This document shows positions 8,345 through 17,741 of a stretch of DNA of 64,000 nucleotides, piece after piece. The position numbers were made by a program, and so were the translations under genes. Each line of letters opens with the position of its first letter. Position 1 is the stretch's first letter. This DNA is from Prosthecobacter sp. (GTDB taxonomy: Bacteria; Verrucomicrobiota; Verrucomicrobiia; Verrucomicrobiales; Verrucomicrobiaceae). The notes beneath the pieces are model-generated. The model did no database searches. It saw only the letters and a program-made list of their open reading frames with translations, and had not been told where the DNA came from. The stretch spans positions 79,036-143,035 of the forward strand of contig JAIPJY010000012.1 in NCBI GenBank assembly GCA_021733925.1, read 5' to 3'.

Positions 8345-9763
8345 TCACTTCAGTTTCTCAAACAGCTCCTCCAATCCTACCTCGATCTTTGTCGAGGCAT
8401 CGACTTCAAGGCAGGCTGACCTAGCACGCCAAGTTTCATAGCCACCGAGCTTGTGCTGCTCCGGCGTGGGCAGATAGCCATGGTAGGCATTGGCCAATGA
8501 CACCGTGAAGGTCTGAGCATGACGCTTTTTCAATCCGAGACCGATCTCCACAAAGACCTCGGCGGGAATGGCCGAGACACGCAGGTCGCCGATCTTGAGG
8601 ACTTGCAGCGGTGCGGAGACTTCTTTGGGAAAGTCACTGAGCAGGACGGTCTCGCGCGCATACACCTGCTCCATGGTTTCCATGCGCGGGAAAAGCTTCG
8701 ACTGCTTGGTCAGTTCGCGTGCTTTCTCCACTTCATCCTGAGTGGGGATGCGCAGGCCCAGCGTGACCTCCTTCTGCGCCACACCCAGCGGCACCCAGTC
8801 TTGATATGTCAGCTTTTTGCAGGCACCCGCAACAGCCTGCGCCACATCATTCGCCACGATCTTGATGCGCCCATACGGCCCTTCTTTGGCCTGGCCGCCA
8901 CGGAAGTCGATGTTGTTGATGTCGCCGCTCGTACCGTTCGACATGATGCCCACGAAGGGCGGGTCCTGCCGGTCCGCACCCAGCAGTTCACCGATTTCAT
9001 TGCAAAACACACCATAGTAATCCGCCGAGATGTGGCCGGGGCCGACGCCGCCGACGTAATGCAGCGAGTAGTTCGCATACAGCGCGATGGGTTTTCCCTC
9101 CGCTGACTGGACACTGATGAAACATACCTGCGGGTCCGTTGGCCCGGCGGGCTCAAGGAGGTTCGGATTGTTGATGCCGGGATTCGTCTTCACCTGATCG
9201 GTGGTGACGCCATGAGGCGTGCGAGGAATGCCGCCGGGCTTCATTTTCCAGCGGCGGTTGAACACATGCTGCGGCACATCGACGCTTCCCCACGCGATTT
9301 TGGCAGGCGCGAGGTTGTTCAGCGCACGACGCACGCCATCAGCGATTCGTTTGGCAAGGAAGCGCTGATACATCGGGCTAGGTTCGCTCTGGCCCACGGC
9401 CTGCGCGGTGCCGCAGGAGTGCGAATGCGTGGCGGACATGAGCATGTTTTCCAGCGGCAGGCCCGTGGCCTCGTTCACCATCTTCTTCGCTTCATCGAAA
9501 ATGCCGCGACCGATGACACAGCTGTCCGCCACGACCAGCACGAGCTTCGTTTGTCCATCATTCAGTGCAAGGCAGCGGGCGTGCAGTTCATCGTGGATGA
9601 ACGCTGCCTTGCCATCCTGAAAGCCCCCATTGATCGAGCTGCCAAGATCCGGCGTGATGTTGCTCGTGGCGGCTCCGGCTTGGAAAACACGAGCAGGATC
9701 AGCGGAGTACGCGGTGGAAAGGAGGGTGCAGATGACGAAGAGAAGAGGTCGCATTCTCTCCAT
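8345..9763 (-). CDS. Neutral/alkaline ceramidase-like protein (copy 2)
   Basis: 472 aa from ATG 9763 (MERMRPLLF, with ATG 9754 as a close alternative). The much longer open frame upstream overlaps the MFS gene and was not used. A signal peptide (PLLFVICTLLSTAYS) precedes AGAATSNITPDLGS, VVADSCVIGRG, MSATHSHSCG (closer to the canonical metal loop than copy 1), SADYYGVF and MSNGTSGDINN. The C-terminus ends with a short immunoglobulin-like extension. Hydrolase of unknown substrate; it is 19 bases after the MFS gene and 8 before the deacetylase gene. Confidence 0.78.
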   Translation of the reverse strand: MERMRPLLFVICTLLSTAYSADPARVFQAGAATSNITPDLGSSINGGFQDGKAAFIHDELHARCLALNDGQTKLVLVVADSCVIGRGIFDEAKKMVNEATGLPLENMLMSATHSHSCGTAQAVGQSEPSPMYQRFLAKRIADGVRRALNNLAPAKIAWGSVDVPQHVFNRRWKMKPGGIPRTPHGVTTDQVKTNPGINNPNLLEPAGPTDPQVCFISVQSAEGKPIALYANYSLHYVGGVGPGHISADYYGVFCNEIGELLGADRQDPPFVGIMSNGTSGDINNIDFRGGQAKEGPYGRIKIVANDVAQAVAGACKKLTYQDWVPLGVAQKEVTLGLRIPTQDEVEKARELTKQSKLFPRMETMEQVYARETVLLSDFPKEVSAPLQVLKIGDLRVSAIPAEVFVEIGLGLKKRHAQTFTVSLANAYHGYLPTPEQHKLGGYETWRARSACLEVDASTKIEVGLEELFEKLK

Positions 9764-9782
9764 ACGGTCGCCGAATGAAAAC

Positions 9783-11015
9783 TTAATCGGCCAACTCATG
9801 TGTCTGCGTGTCCGGTGCCCACCAGATGACAAAGATGCCCAGCGCGTAAACCGATGCACAGATCGCACCCACGCGTGCGTAGTCGCCGCCAAGTGCGTTG
9901 AAAAGGTATCCCGCAGCAAGCACCCCGACAGCAGTGCCAAAGCGCCCGGAATTGTACGCCAGCCCGCTGCCAGTGGCGCGGACACGCGTGGGAAAGAGCT
10001 CCGGCAAATAAAGGGCGAGCCAGCCAAAGAACAAGGTGGCGACAAAGCCCTGCACAAAAACAATGGGATGAAACGAAGCCTCCAGCGGCGCAGTCAGCTG
10101 GAACATCGCGAAGGTGATGCTCACAGTGGCAAGACTGATGAGGCAGTAGCTCAGGCGGCGGCCGAGCCAGTTCGCGCACTGACCTCCAAGCAGGCTGCCG
10201 AACGTTGCACCCAGCGCCCACCAGCCCTGCGTCACAGCCTTGTAGTCTCCATGCGCAGTTCCCGCGATCTTGTCAGACCACGGAATCATCCACTTGCTGG
10301 CCGACCATGCGCCGATCATGGGAATGGAGCTCAATAAAACGCCGAGCAGCGTGAGGCGAATCAACCGTGGCTGAAACAATTCGCGCAAGGGTGTCACGGG
10401 GCTCTTCGCCATCCCACGCGAAGCGATCCACTTCGGCGACTCGGGCAAAGCCACGAGAACAAAGACACCCAGCAGCGCCGGAAAACCCGCAAACTGAAAC
10501 ACCCAGCGCCAGGAATCCGGCGTGATGTGCCAGTGACGTGCCACCTGGGAGAGAGCCAGAATGCCGACGTTCAATCCGGCCATCATCGCGCCTGAAACCA
10601 GCGGGCGCGAAGCGCTGGACCAGCATTCCGAAACGAGCGCAATGCCATTTGGCCACAAGCCGCCAACACCCAGACCCACAAGGAAGCGCAGCGCGAGCAT
10701 CTGTTCCTGCGTCTGCGCATAGGCGCCCAGCGCCGCAAAGAGGGAGTAGAACAGGATGCACACACCCATCGCCCGAGTGCGCCCCACACGGTCGCCAAAG
10801 CTTCCGAGCACAATGCCGCCGATGGCTGCACCCAGCATCAGCGCAGCGGTGAAACGTGCGAACCACTCGCCACCGAGTGCCGCCGAAAAGCCAGCTCCCA
10901 GCAGGCTTTTCGACACCGAGAGCGAGGCCACCGGCATCAGGCCGAGTTCCACTCCATCAAAGACGAGTGCCAGAAAAACGGCGACTAGCACCAGGTAGCG
11001 TTGGGCGGTGCTCAT
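9783..11015 (-). CDS. MFS transporter (sugar/organic acid type)
   Basis: 410 aa with about 12 membrane spans. FGDRVGRTRAMG between TM2 and TM3 is MFS signature A, and FPTRVRATGSGLAYN is typical of the C-terminal half in the aromatic-acid and sugar-acid symporter branch. It would import the product made by the secreted enzymes of this operon (inference). The start ATG 11015 overlaps the stop of the dehydrogenase gene by 4 bases (ATGA), so the two are translationally coupled. Confidence 0.85.
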   Translation of the reverse strand: MSTAQRYLVLVAVFLALVFDGVELGLMPVASLSVSKSLLGAGFSAALGGEWFARFTAALMLGAAIGGIVLGSFGDRVGRTRAMGVCILFYSLFAALGAYAQTQEQMLALRFLVGLGVGGLWPNGIALVSECWSSASRPLVSGAMMAGLNVGILALSQVARHWHITPDSWRWVFQFAGFPALLGVFVLVALPESPKWIASRGMAKSPVTPLRELFQPRLIRLTLLGVLLSSIPMIGAWSASKWMIPWSDKIAGTAHGDYKAVTQGWWALGATFGSLLGGQCANWLGRRLSYCLISLATVSITFAMFQLTAPLEASFHPIVFVQGFVATLFFGWLALYLPELFPTRVRATGSGLAYNSGRFGTAVGVLAAGYLFNALGGDYARVGAICASVYALGIFVIWWAPDTQTHELAD

Positions 11016-11833
11016 GGTTTCAGAATAGCTTGAATCACCGCGCTGTTGTCCGCCTCACCATAGCCGAGTGCCTCCGCCTTTTCGAGCAACCGACGATGCG
11101 TTTCGCTCAGCGGCAGTGGCAGCGCACTCGCAGCCAGCATGAGACGCACATCCTTCAGATGCTGCGAGAGCTTGGCCTGAGGCGTGAACTCCTGCGAGAT
11201 CATCTTCTCCCCCTTTGTGTCCATGATGCGGGAGTAGGCCATGCTGCGGCGCAACACGTCAAGCGATTGCACGAGATCGAGATCGAGCTGCTGCGCAAAT
11301 GCGATGCCCTCCGCCAATGCCGCACGGTTGAGGCCGAGTACGAGGTTCGTCACCAGTTTCATCTTGGCGCCGCTGCCACAAAGACCCACATGAACCACCT
11401 CACGGGCAAACCGATCAAACCACGGACGACATTGTTCGAAAACCTCCACGTCTCCGCCGACCATGACCAGCACGTCCCGCTGCAAAAGTTGCGCACTGCT
11501 GCCGGACACCGTGGCATCCAGGTAATGCACACCCTGTGCGTTCAGCTCAGCTCCGATAGCGGCCATGACACGCGGATCTCCGGTGGTGGTATCAATGATG
11601 ATCTGGCCGGGCTTCAAGGTGGCTGCGCAGAGCACGTCGCGCACGATGTCGGAGTTCGGCAGACAAAGAAAAACAATGGCGCAATGCTCGAACACATCGT
11701 TGGCCTTCGGTGCACGGACGCAGCGGGAGGCATCCACATCCCATCCGCGACCCGCTCCGGTCATCTTCATCACAGCAATGCCCATCAGGCCCATGCCAAT
11801 GATTCCAAGGGTGCTGACAGGCGTTTCACTCAT
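11012..11833 (-). CDS. NAD(P)-dependent beta-hydroxyacid dehydrogenase (HIBADH family)
   Basis: 273 aa, normal for the 3-hydroxyisobutyrate / tartronate semialdehyde reductase family. GIIGMGLMG is the cofactor glycine motif, DTTTGDPRV and YLDATVSGS are the substrate loops, and GAKMKLVTNLVLGLNRAALAEG carries the catalytic Lys followed by Asn. It oxidises or reduces a short beta-hydroxy acid using NAD(P). Its start codon overlaps the stop of the amidohydrolase remnant by 4 bases (ATGA at 11830-11833), and its own stop overlaps the MFS start in the same way. Confidence 0.85.
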   Translation of the reverse strand: MSETPVSTLGIIGMGLMGIAVMKMTGAGRGWDVDASRCVRAPKANDVFEHCAIVFLCLPNSDIVRDVLCAATLKPGQIIIDTTTGDPRVMAAIGAELNAQGVHYLDATVSGSSAQLLQRDVLVMVGGDVEVFEQCRPWFDRFAREVVHVGLCGSGAKMKLVTNLVLGLNRAALAEGIAFAQQLDLDLVQSLDVLRRSMAYSRIMDTKGEKMISQEFTPQAKLSQHLKDVRLMLAASALPLPLSETHRRLLEKAEALGYGEADNSAVIQAILKP

Positions 11834-11955
11834 ACAAGGCCAAAGAGCTTCCGCATCATGTCGAGCACCTCGGGGAAGAAGAGGTGGCTCTGGCAGTCGA
11901 TGCTGCCTGTGTGCGGCGCTGCGGCGGCGGCACTGAGAAAATGACGGCGATTCAT
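11830..11955 (-). pseudogene. 41-codon remnant of a Tat-exported amidohydrolase
   Basis: A tiny open frame (ATG 11955, TGA 11830-11832) fits exactly between two operon genes. It starts MNRRHFLSAAAAA, the typical twin-arginine-like leader of this phylum, and continues with IDCQSHLFFPEVLDMM, which matches the first metal-binding strand of amidohydrolase-2 proteins. It then ends at once in LFGLV. The rest of the roughly 300-residue barrel is missing, so the likely history is an internal deletion that kept the reading frame and the ATGA coupling to the next gene. A real 41-aa peptide cannot be excluded, but it would be catalytically dead. Confidence 0.6.
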
Positions 11956-11962
11956 AGTGTCA

Positions 11963-13528
11963 TCACTGAGCGGGTTTCAAATACAGGGCGCTGAAGCGGA
12001 TGTCCGTGTTGCGCCGGCCTTCAAACGTCACACGGATGCGAATGCGTTCAGGCAAATCGCCGGCATCTTTCTGCCACGTCACCGGCGTTTGAAAACCGCT
12101 CTTGCGAATGGTGCTGCTGTAACCCGGCAGCGGCGTCTCGTTGGCGCTGAGAAGTTCGATCTTCAAAGCCGCCTCAGACCCGAGGCCGTCTGCGTTGAGA
12201 AAGAACCGCGGTGTGTCCTTCACGGGAATCGCGGCAGTGGTGAACTCGCTGGTGATCTCCGGCAGTTGATAGTTGCCCGGACCTTTGCCAGCGGTTTCAA
12301 CGACGAGATCCCCAAAACGATCACGCGGCAGCGTGGCGATGCCGACTCCTCCGCGCGGAGGTGCTTCATTCCAATGCCGCGGGTCCCACGCACCGTAGTA
12401 GATGAAGGTTTCGTCGCCGATGTTCTCAAAACCCTGCCCTTGCAGCAGGCCGCCTTGATCCCACGCACCATCCTCACCACGTTTGAGAAAGGTCCACTCG
12501 TGCGCCGGTTCACGGAAATTGAGGCCGTCGTTGCTGATCACGAAGCCGAGATCCACGGAGATGTCCCGCCAATCTTTCGCGCCATGCCACAGACCGACGA
12601 CGCCGAGCAGCAGATTGCGGCGGTTCCACACGCTGATGCCCTCATGCGTCTGCTCCCCTTCGAGGCTGCGGCCCGCACCTAGCACCTGATGTTGTGGCTC
12701 GCGCACGAAGCCGATGCTCTGCGTGGGCAGCCAATGCACGAAATCAGGCGAGCGGTACATGCGCGTCACCCGCCCCTGATACGGACGCGTGGCATTCAGG
12801 GCATTTTGGCCGCAGGCGTAGAACATGCCGTCCCATTGATAAAGGCCGCCGCTGGGTTCGAAGTGAATGGAGGGCAGTAGCAGATCCTCTTTCCCGAGCT
12901 CGGCCTTCACGGACTTCACCTCTTTCACCGGCTTCCATATATAGCCATCCGCGCTGACAAACGGCAGCAGGGTTCCCAGTCGTGATTGATACCGAAAATA
13001 GACATGCGATGTCATTTTGTAGCGCCGAGATGGATCGGGGTCAGCATCATCCTTGAGCACCTTGATGTTCACAAAACCCCAGGGTCCTCCGCCCATCTGC
13101 AGAAGATTGTTGTGCTTGCTGCCATGAAACTCGACGAGGCCAAGATCGGGCTTCGTCCAGTTCAAGCCATCCGTGCTCTCCGCATAGGCCGCACGCCAGC
13201 GCGATGAAGCCACTTTGTTTTCGGTATCGTCATCAAAGGCGATATACCACATACGTAGCTTGTCGTTCTCGCGAATGACCGAGCCATAGAACTGCACGCC
13301 CAGCGCGTCGGGTGTGCCGGGAGCACCCCGTGGCAGCACCGGATTGGCAGCATGCCGCGCGGGCTGGCGCATCTCCAGCCGGAGATTCTGCGAGTAAGGG
13401 ATCGAGACGCTGTCGAAAGCGAAAACGGTCGTCGCCGTCGTCTCGTCAAAATAATCCGCCGCACGGGTGGTCAGCACACCGCCCATCAGCATCAGGCTGA
13501 GGATGCTGATGGACGTGAACTGATTCAT
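11963..13528 (-). CDS. Secreted five-bladed beta-propeller, glycoside hydrolase-like
   Basis: 521 aa. A signal peptide (MNQFTSISILSLMLMGGVLTTRAA) is followed by repeated strand-turn units of the GH32/43/68-like five-bladed propeller: RMWYIAFDDDTE, YAESTDGLNWTKPDLG, FVSADGYIWKPV, MYRSPDFVHWLP, ISNDGLNFREP, and FIYYGAWDP. The last 100 residues form a beta-sandwich (FFLNADGLGSEAALKIELLS). The acidic catalytic residues of GH43-type enzymes are not securely identifiable. It is likely a glycosidase or sugar-binding protein acting outside the cytoplasm. It starts 6 bases after the Gfo/Idh gene. Confidence 0.65.
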   Translation of the reverse strand: MNQFTSISILSLMLMGGVLTTRAADYFDETTATTVFAFDSVSIPYSQNLRLEMRQPARHAANPVLPRGAPGTPDALGVQFYGSVIRENDKLRMWYIAFDDDTENKVASSRWRAAYAESTDGLNWTKPDLGLVEFHGSKHNNLLQMGGGPWGFVNIKVLKDDADPDPSRRYKMTSHVYFRYQSRLGTLLPFVSADGYIWKPVKEVKSVKAELGKEDLLLPSIHFEPSGGLYQWDGMFYACGQNALNATRPYQGRVTRMYRSPDFVHWLPTQSIGFVREPQHQVLGAGRSLEGEQTHEGISVWNRRNLLLGVVGLWHGAKDWRDISVDLGFVISNDGLNFREPAHEWTFLKRGEDGAWDQGGLLQGQGFENIGDETFIYYGAWDPRHWNEAPPRGGVGIATLPRDRFGDLVVETAGKGPGNYQLPEITSEFTTAAIPVKDTPRFFLNADGLGSEAALKIELLSANETPLPGYSSTIRKSGFQTPVTWQKDAGDLPERIRIRVTFEGRRNTDIRFSALYLKPAQ

Positions 13529-13534
13529 GCGGGA

Positions 13535-14878
13535 TTAGCCGTCGATGTTCCAACCGTCACGATACGCCTTCTTCATGAAGGCGTTCGCTTCGGGTGTGTC
13601 CGGGCTGGTGCCGGTTTTGCCGTCGTATTGGATCTTCTTGCCCGTGCGGTAGGCGACGAGGCCGAGGAGCATCATTTCAATCATGTTCGCGCTGTAACCA
13701 AAGTTGCAGGCGGTGGGCTTGCTCGGATCGCGGCAGGCGTCGAACCATTGCTTCTGGAAGTGGCCGAGATCGGGCAGCATGTCCTCCTTCTTGCGGCGGT
13801 TGTAATAGCTCATGTCGGCGGTATCGCCGTAGGGATAGATGATGCGAGAGGTGAAGTCGGCAACGAGGAAACCCTTGGTGCCTTTGAACATCACGCCGTG
13901 GCCGATCTTCTCGAGATCGATGGCGGCGCTCGGATTTCGCGGCATCGCCCCGCCCTGATACCAGCTCACCGTAATCGGACCACGCCAGTCATTGGCAGGC
14001 AGGTCGAAGTGCGATTCACACTTCACGGGTGTCACATCGGAATTGAAGGCGTCTCCCTTGGCCTCGGCGGAGGTCGGCAGGCCACCGTCCACGGCGTTCC
14101 AGAGCAGATCCATCGTGTGGCTGCCCATGTCTCCGATCTGTCCGGCACCGAAGTCCCAGAACATGTTCCAGGAGAGGCAGTTCGCACCAGCTCCGCCGGA
14201 GAAGTAGGCCGGATTGTACGGATGGAACGGCGATGGGCCGAGCCACAGGTCATAGTGAAATCCTTTCGGCGGTTCGCCTTCCTCTGGGAAGTAGCCGGGC
14301 TTCGGAATCTGGCGATTGCCCCAGGCATAGGCGGCCTTCAGTTCACCGATGGCACCATCACGGATGAGTTCGCGCACACGGTTGAAATTCGGATTCGCAT
14401 GCCGCTGCATGCCCACCTGCGTGGCCAGCTTGTCTTTTTTGGTCTCCCACGTCGAACGCACGATGCGCGCTTCATCGACTGAGATGGCCAGTGGTTTCTC
14501 GCAGTAGCAGTGCAGATTGCGCTTCAGCGCCCAGTTGGCGATGAAGGCATGCGTATGGTCCGGCGTGCAGACAACGACAGCGTCCAGGTCTTTGTGGTCG
14601 AGGCACTTGCGCCAGTCGATGTACGTCGTGGCACCGGGGAAACGCTTCAGCGCATCGGGGAAACGCGCCTCATTAATGTCACACAGCGCGACAACATTTT
14701 CCTCCGCGATGGAGTCGTAATGCGCGAGACCGCGGCCCCACACACCGATGAGGGCGACGTTGAGTTTGTTGCTGGCAGCGTTTTGACCGAACAAAGGACG
14801 GGTGATCATGCTCCCGGCGACGAGACCGGCAGCACCGACGAAGCGGCGACGTGAGAGAGGCGTGGGTTGGGTGCTCAT
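13535..14878 (-). CDS. Tat-exported Gfo/Idh/MocA-family oxidoreductase
   Basis: 447 aa from ATG 14878, chosen because it opens a twin-arginine leader ([17 protein letters not shown]); upstream ATGs add 14 residues without a leader. [12 protein letters not shown] is the NAD(P)-binding motif; [12 protein letters not shown] and [11 protein letters not shown] (EKP with the conserved Lys) are diagnostic of the family. The C-terminal half is the beta-sheet substrate domain. It should oxidise or reduce a sugar or sugar acid in the periplasm, with a prebound cofactor carried through Tat. It is the first gene of the long minus-strand operon. Confidence 0.85.
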   Translation of the reverse strand: MSTQPTPLSRRRFVGAAGLVAGSMITRPLFGQNAASNKLNVALIGVWGRGLAHYDSIAEENVVALCDINEARFPDALKRFPGATTYIDWRKCLDHKDLDAVVVCTPDHTHAFIANWALKRNLHCYCEKPLAISVDEARIVRSTWETKKDKLATQVGMQRHANPNFNRVRELIRDGAIGELKAAYAWGNRQIPKPGYFPEEGEPPKGFHYDLWLGPSPFHPYNPAYFSGGAGANCLSWNMFWDFGAGQIGDMGSHTMDLLWNAVDGGLPTSAEAKGDAFNSDVTPVKCESHFDLPANDWRGPITVSWYQGGAMPRNPSAAIDLEKIGHGVMFKGTKGFLVADFTSRIIYPYGDTADMSYYNRRKKEDMLPDLGHFQKQWFDACRDPSKPTACNFGYSANMIEMMLLGLVAYRTGKKIQYDGKTGTSPDTPEANAFMKKAYRDGWNIDG

Positions 14879-14885
14879 GGCAAGC

Positions 14886-14913
14886 ATGAAACGACGCAAA
14901 GAATCATTCTCAA
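14886..14913 (-). promoter_or_regulatory. Putative sigma-70-type promoter of the 13-gene operon
   Basis: On the minus strand, TTGAGA (14908-14913), a 16-base spacer, and TTTCAT (14886-14891) lie 7 bases before the ATG of the Gfo/Idh gene. The start of transcription would then fall at the start codon itself. The hexamers match the consensus at four positions each, so this rests mainly on the layout shared with other promoters in this window. Confidence 0.35.
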
Positions 14914-15012
14914 GCATCAAGGTTGGCCGATTTCCCGCTTTTCCCCCAACCAGAGATGCCTGGAAAACGAAGCTTGATTAACCGAATCCAATTTCAGAAA
15001 ATACCCAATACC

Positions 15013-15462
15013 ATGGAAATCACCACCGCAGCCAAAACCCTGTTGGAACACAAGGGACGTGACATCTGGACCATCCCGCCAACAGCCACCGTCTATCAGG
15101 CCATTCAAATGATGTCCGAGAGGAACATCGGTGCCCTGCCGGTGCTGGACGGCACCAAGCTTGTAGGCATCATATCAGAGCGCGACTACATGAGCAAAGT
15201 GGTGCTCAAAGGCAAGTCCTCCAAGGATACGCCGGTCAGCGACATCATGGCACGAGACCTCGTGACTGTGGGGCCTGACCAAACCGTCTCCAGCTGCCTG
15301 GAGATCATCACGGAGCATCGCATCCGCCATCTCCCCGTGGTGGATGGCGACGAACTGCTCGGCATCGTTTCGATTGGCGATCTGGTGAAGTGGATCATCG
15401 CCACACAGCGCATGACGATCGAGCAGCTGAATGCGTACATCTCAGGCGGCTACTCCGCTTGA
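15013..15462 (+). CDS. Stand-alone CBS-pair protein
   Basis: 149 aa from ATG 15013; an upstream frame extension is not supported. Two CBS motifs fill the protein: IGALPVLDGTKLVGIISERD (about 40-59) and RIRHLPVVDGDELLGIVSIGD (about 107-127). These domains bind adenine nucleotides and usually sense energy charge or control a partner enzyme or channel. It resembles the small CBS regulators found across proteobacteria and Verrucomicrobia. The gene converges on the sialidase-like gene with only 4 bases between stops. Confidence 0.88.
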   Translation: MEITTAAKTLLEHKGRDIWTIPPTATVYQAIQMMSERNIGALPVLDGTKLVGIISERDYMSKVVLKGKSSKDTPVSDIMARDLVTVGPDQTVSSCLEIITEHRIRHLPVVDGDELLGIVSIGDLVKWIIATQRMTIEQLNAYISGGYSA

Positions 15463-15466
15463 TCCA

Positions 15467-16681
15467 TCACACCAGGGCGTTCGGCCTGCTCCAGCGGATC
15501 TTGCCGAGCACCAGATCGCCTTTGTAGCCGTGTTTCGGCAGCATCTCGCCGTCGGTGACCCACGATTCATTCGCTGAGATGTTGGTGGTCTGGAAATTGC
15601 CCATCAGCGGCACTTCATCCGGCGCATTCACGCCATCGCCGCCCATAGGCAGCACGACGCGTTCCGTGTCGCGAAGGAGCCGCAGCGTTGTCAAATCAAC
15701 CTGCGCCATGAACAGCGGCGAACGCCAGCGGATCACATTCGCATTGCTGGTGTCTTTGCGTGTATAGACCAGATGGAGCGCCTCACTGTGCGGCAGCCAG
15801 TGCTGCTGCGTCGTGCTCATCTCCAGCGGTGTGCCATCGTCCCAGCACCACGGCTGTTTTTCTTCGAAGTCGAGTCCGTCATCACTCGCGGCGACGTAAC
15901 CGCGATTGTCCTCGGCACGCAGTGTCGCATAAAACTTCCCGCGATACCGCACCAGCGATGGCTCCAGCAGTCCACGACCTGCGACATGCTTGATTTCGCG
16001 GCCCACTTTTTCAATCGCGAGCGTCTCGCCATCAAACGAGCAGCGCACCCCGGCGGCCGAGCGGCTGGTCTGCTTCGCGCCGAAGGACATCACGAAAGCA
16101 ATGCTGCCATCTTCCAGCACCTCGCGCTGGCCGCAGTTGTTCGTATAGATCGTCGCGCCGCGCGGATCATCCCAGATCAGGCGTTTGCGTTCCGACCACC
16201 GGCCATCCTTGTAAACCGCATACACCGGACAACGTGGAGGCTGGTTGCGGTCAAACTTCGGACCTCTGTAAAAGACGTTGTGACCAAGCGCCAAAACGGT
16301 GCCGGTTTTCGCATGATACTGCGGCACCACATCGCACACACCTTCATCGCCACGCCCATCTGTCGTCGGGTCTCGGCCCAGCGGCGGCACCGGCTGGGGT
16401 TCCGACCACGTCTGGCCGAGATCACGCGACTCCATCCAGTGCACCGGGAGAAAAAAATCTGAACCGCGAATTTCCTGCATCGTCATGAACACCACCGGCC
16501 CATCCTTCGACGGAACCACGCAGGGCCGCGGATGAAACCACGACGGACCACTGCCATCGCGGCCACGTTTGAGCGTGATTTTATCCATCGAGGCGATCAG
16601 CGGAGATGCTGACTGCCCGGCGGCCAGATTCACGGCCAGCATGCCCGCCGTGCTTTGTTGAAGAAAACGACGGCGGTTCAT
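15467..16681 (-). CDS. Tat-exported sialidase-like (BNR/Asp-box) protein
   Basis: 404 aa with a twin-arginine-like leader MNRRRFLQQSTAGMLAVN. SRDLGQTWSEP (about 85-95) is a classic Asp box (S-x-D-x-G-x-x-W), and further blades read YVAASDDGLDFEEK and VVPQYHAKTG, giving a six-bladed sialidase-type propeller. In this phylum such proteins are called exo-alpha-sialidases, but the Arg triad and Tyr/Glu pair needed for sialic acid cleavage cannot be confirmed by eye. It is followed 19 bases upstream on the same strand by ThuA copy 3, so the two form a second small secreted carbohydrate operon. Confidence 0.7.
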   Translation of the reverse strand: MNRRRFLQQSTAGMLAVNLAAGQSASPLIASMDKITLKRGRDGSGPSWFHPRPCVVPSKDGPVVFMTMQEIRGSDFFLPVHWMESRDLGQTWSEPQPVPPLGRDPTTDGRGDEGVCDVVPQYHAKTGTVLALGHNVFYRGPKFDRNQPPRCPVYAVYKDGRWSERKRLIWDDPRGATIYTNNCGQREVLEDGSIAFVMSFGAKQTSRSAAGVRCSFDGETLAIEKVGREIKHVAGRGLLEPSLVRYRGKFYATLRAEDNRGYVAASDDGLDFEEKQPWCWDDGTPLEMSTTQQHWLPHSEALHLVYTRKDTSNANVIRWRSPLFMAQVDLTTLRLLRDTERVVLPMGGDGVNAPDEVPLMGNFQTTNISANESWVTDGEMLPKHGYKGDLVLGKIRWSRPNALV

Positions 16682-16700
16682 GAGAGACAGCAGGGCTGAT

Positions 16701-17612
16701 TTACTTCGCCTTCGGCTTTTCCGGCAGCCCCTGGCCGGGCTTGAGATCGAGATTCGCCTTCATGTCTTCTTCCGTCACGGTCGAGGCCACGCCATCCGTC
16801 GGAACCTTGGCCTTCGCGGTCCACAGGATCGCGTTTAGCACCAGCTTGCGCTGGTCGTTGTTGGCCCAGCCCTTGTGGTAGTGGCCGCCGGTGAAGCCGA
16901 ATCCACGTCCGCCGTCCGCACGCTCGCAGGCCCAGGCGACATGCTGCTTGTCCTTGTTCTTCACCGACTCACGCACGGCAGGGTTGCCGCTGTGCGCACC
17001 ATCCGGGCGGCTCATGGTGGATTCAGGAGCCACATCGCTCAGGATCGGTGTCACACCTTTCATGTTCGGGCGGAAGCGCATGAAGAAATACCACTCGTCG
17101 TTCGTGCCGAAGGGTTTCACGCCTTCGCTGATCGGATGCGCGGGCAGTTCTTTGAAGTTGGCGTCCCAGTGCGGGTTCACGCTCCAGTTGATCTCAAAGC
17201 AGCCGCCCATCCAGTCGATGAACTCCTTGCCACCCTTCTCAATCGTCGGCTCCACCGCATAATGCAGCGTCAGGAAACCGCAGCCGCGCTTCATTTCCTT
17301 GTCCAGCTGCGCCAGGCGCTCGCCTTGCAGAGCCGGATGTCCACCGCCGCCGTCCGAGTAGATGACGACCGTATCTGCTGCGGCAAGCTCATCCTGGGAG
17401 GGCCACTCTCCATTCAGGTGATACTTGATGTCCACCTGGTCCGCCACCCCCTGCTCCAGGCACTTTTTCAGCAGCTGGATGCCCGCATTGTGCTCATGCT
17501 GCCCCGGTCCGTGCGAGGGTTTCCCCGCGATCATGACGATGTTTTTTTTGTCCGCCGAAAACGCGGAGCCGAGGAGTGAAAAGGCAAAGAGGGCGGTAAT
17601 CAGGTACTTCAT
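16701..17612 (-). CDS. ThuA domain protein, secreted (copy 3)
   Basis: 303 aa from ATG 17612, which begins the signal peptide MKYLITALFAFSLLGSAFSA; a further 38 codons upstream are open but overlap the divergent channel's leader. The core is IVMIAGKPSHGPGQHEHNAG, VVIYSDGGGGHPAL, RGCGFLTLHYAVEP and RGFGFTGGHYHKGW, which is a different and longer ThuA subtype than the two copies in the first operon. The C-terminus is Lys/Pro-rich. It probably acts with the sialidase-like protein; reaction unknown. Confidence 0.8.
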   Translation of the reverse strand: MKYLITALFAFSLLGSAFSADKKNIVMIAGKPSHGPGQHEHNAGIQLLKKCLEQGVADQVDIKYHLNGEWPSQDELAAADTVVIYSDGGGGHPALQGERLAQLDKEMKRGCGFLTLHYAVEPTIEKGGKEFIDWMGGCFEINWSVNPHWDANFKELPAHPISEGVKPFGTNDEWYFFMRFRPNMKGVTPILSDVAPESTMSRPDGAHSGNPAVRESVKNKDKQHVAWACERADGGRGFGFTGGHYHKGWANNDQRKLVLNAILWTAKAKVPTDGVASTVTEEDMKANLDLKPGQGLPEKPKAK

Positions 17613-17741
17613 AGATTGGGGTTGGAACGTGGAATGCAAACGTCCCCAACGCACGCGGCATTTCAACGAGCAGGAGCGATCTGCAACGAACGCACCGCTT
17701 CTGGCACGCCTTACGCTACCTATCACATTCCGCCCGACCGC

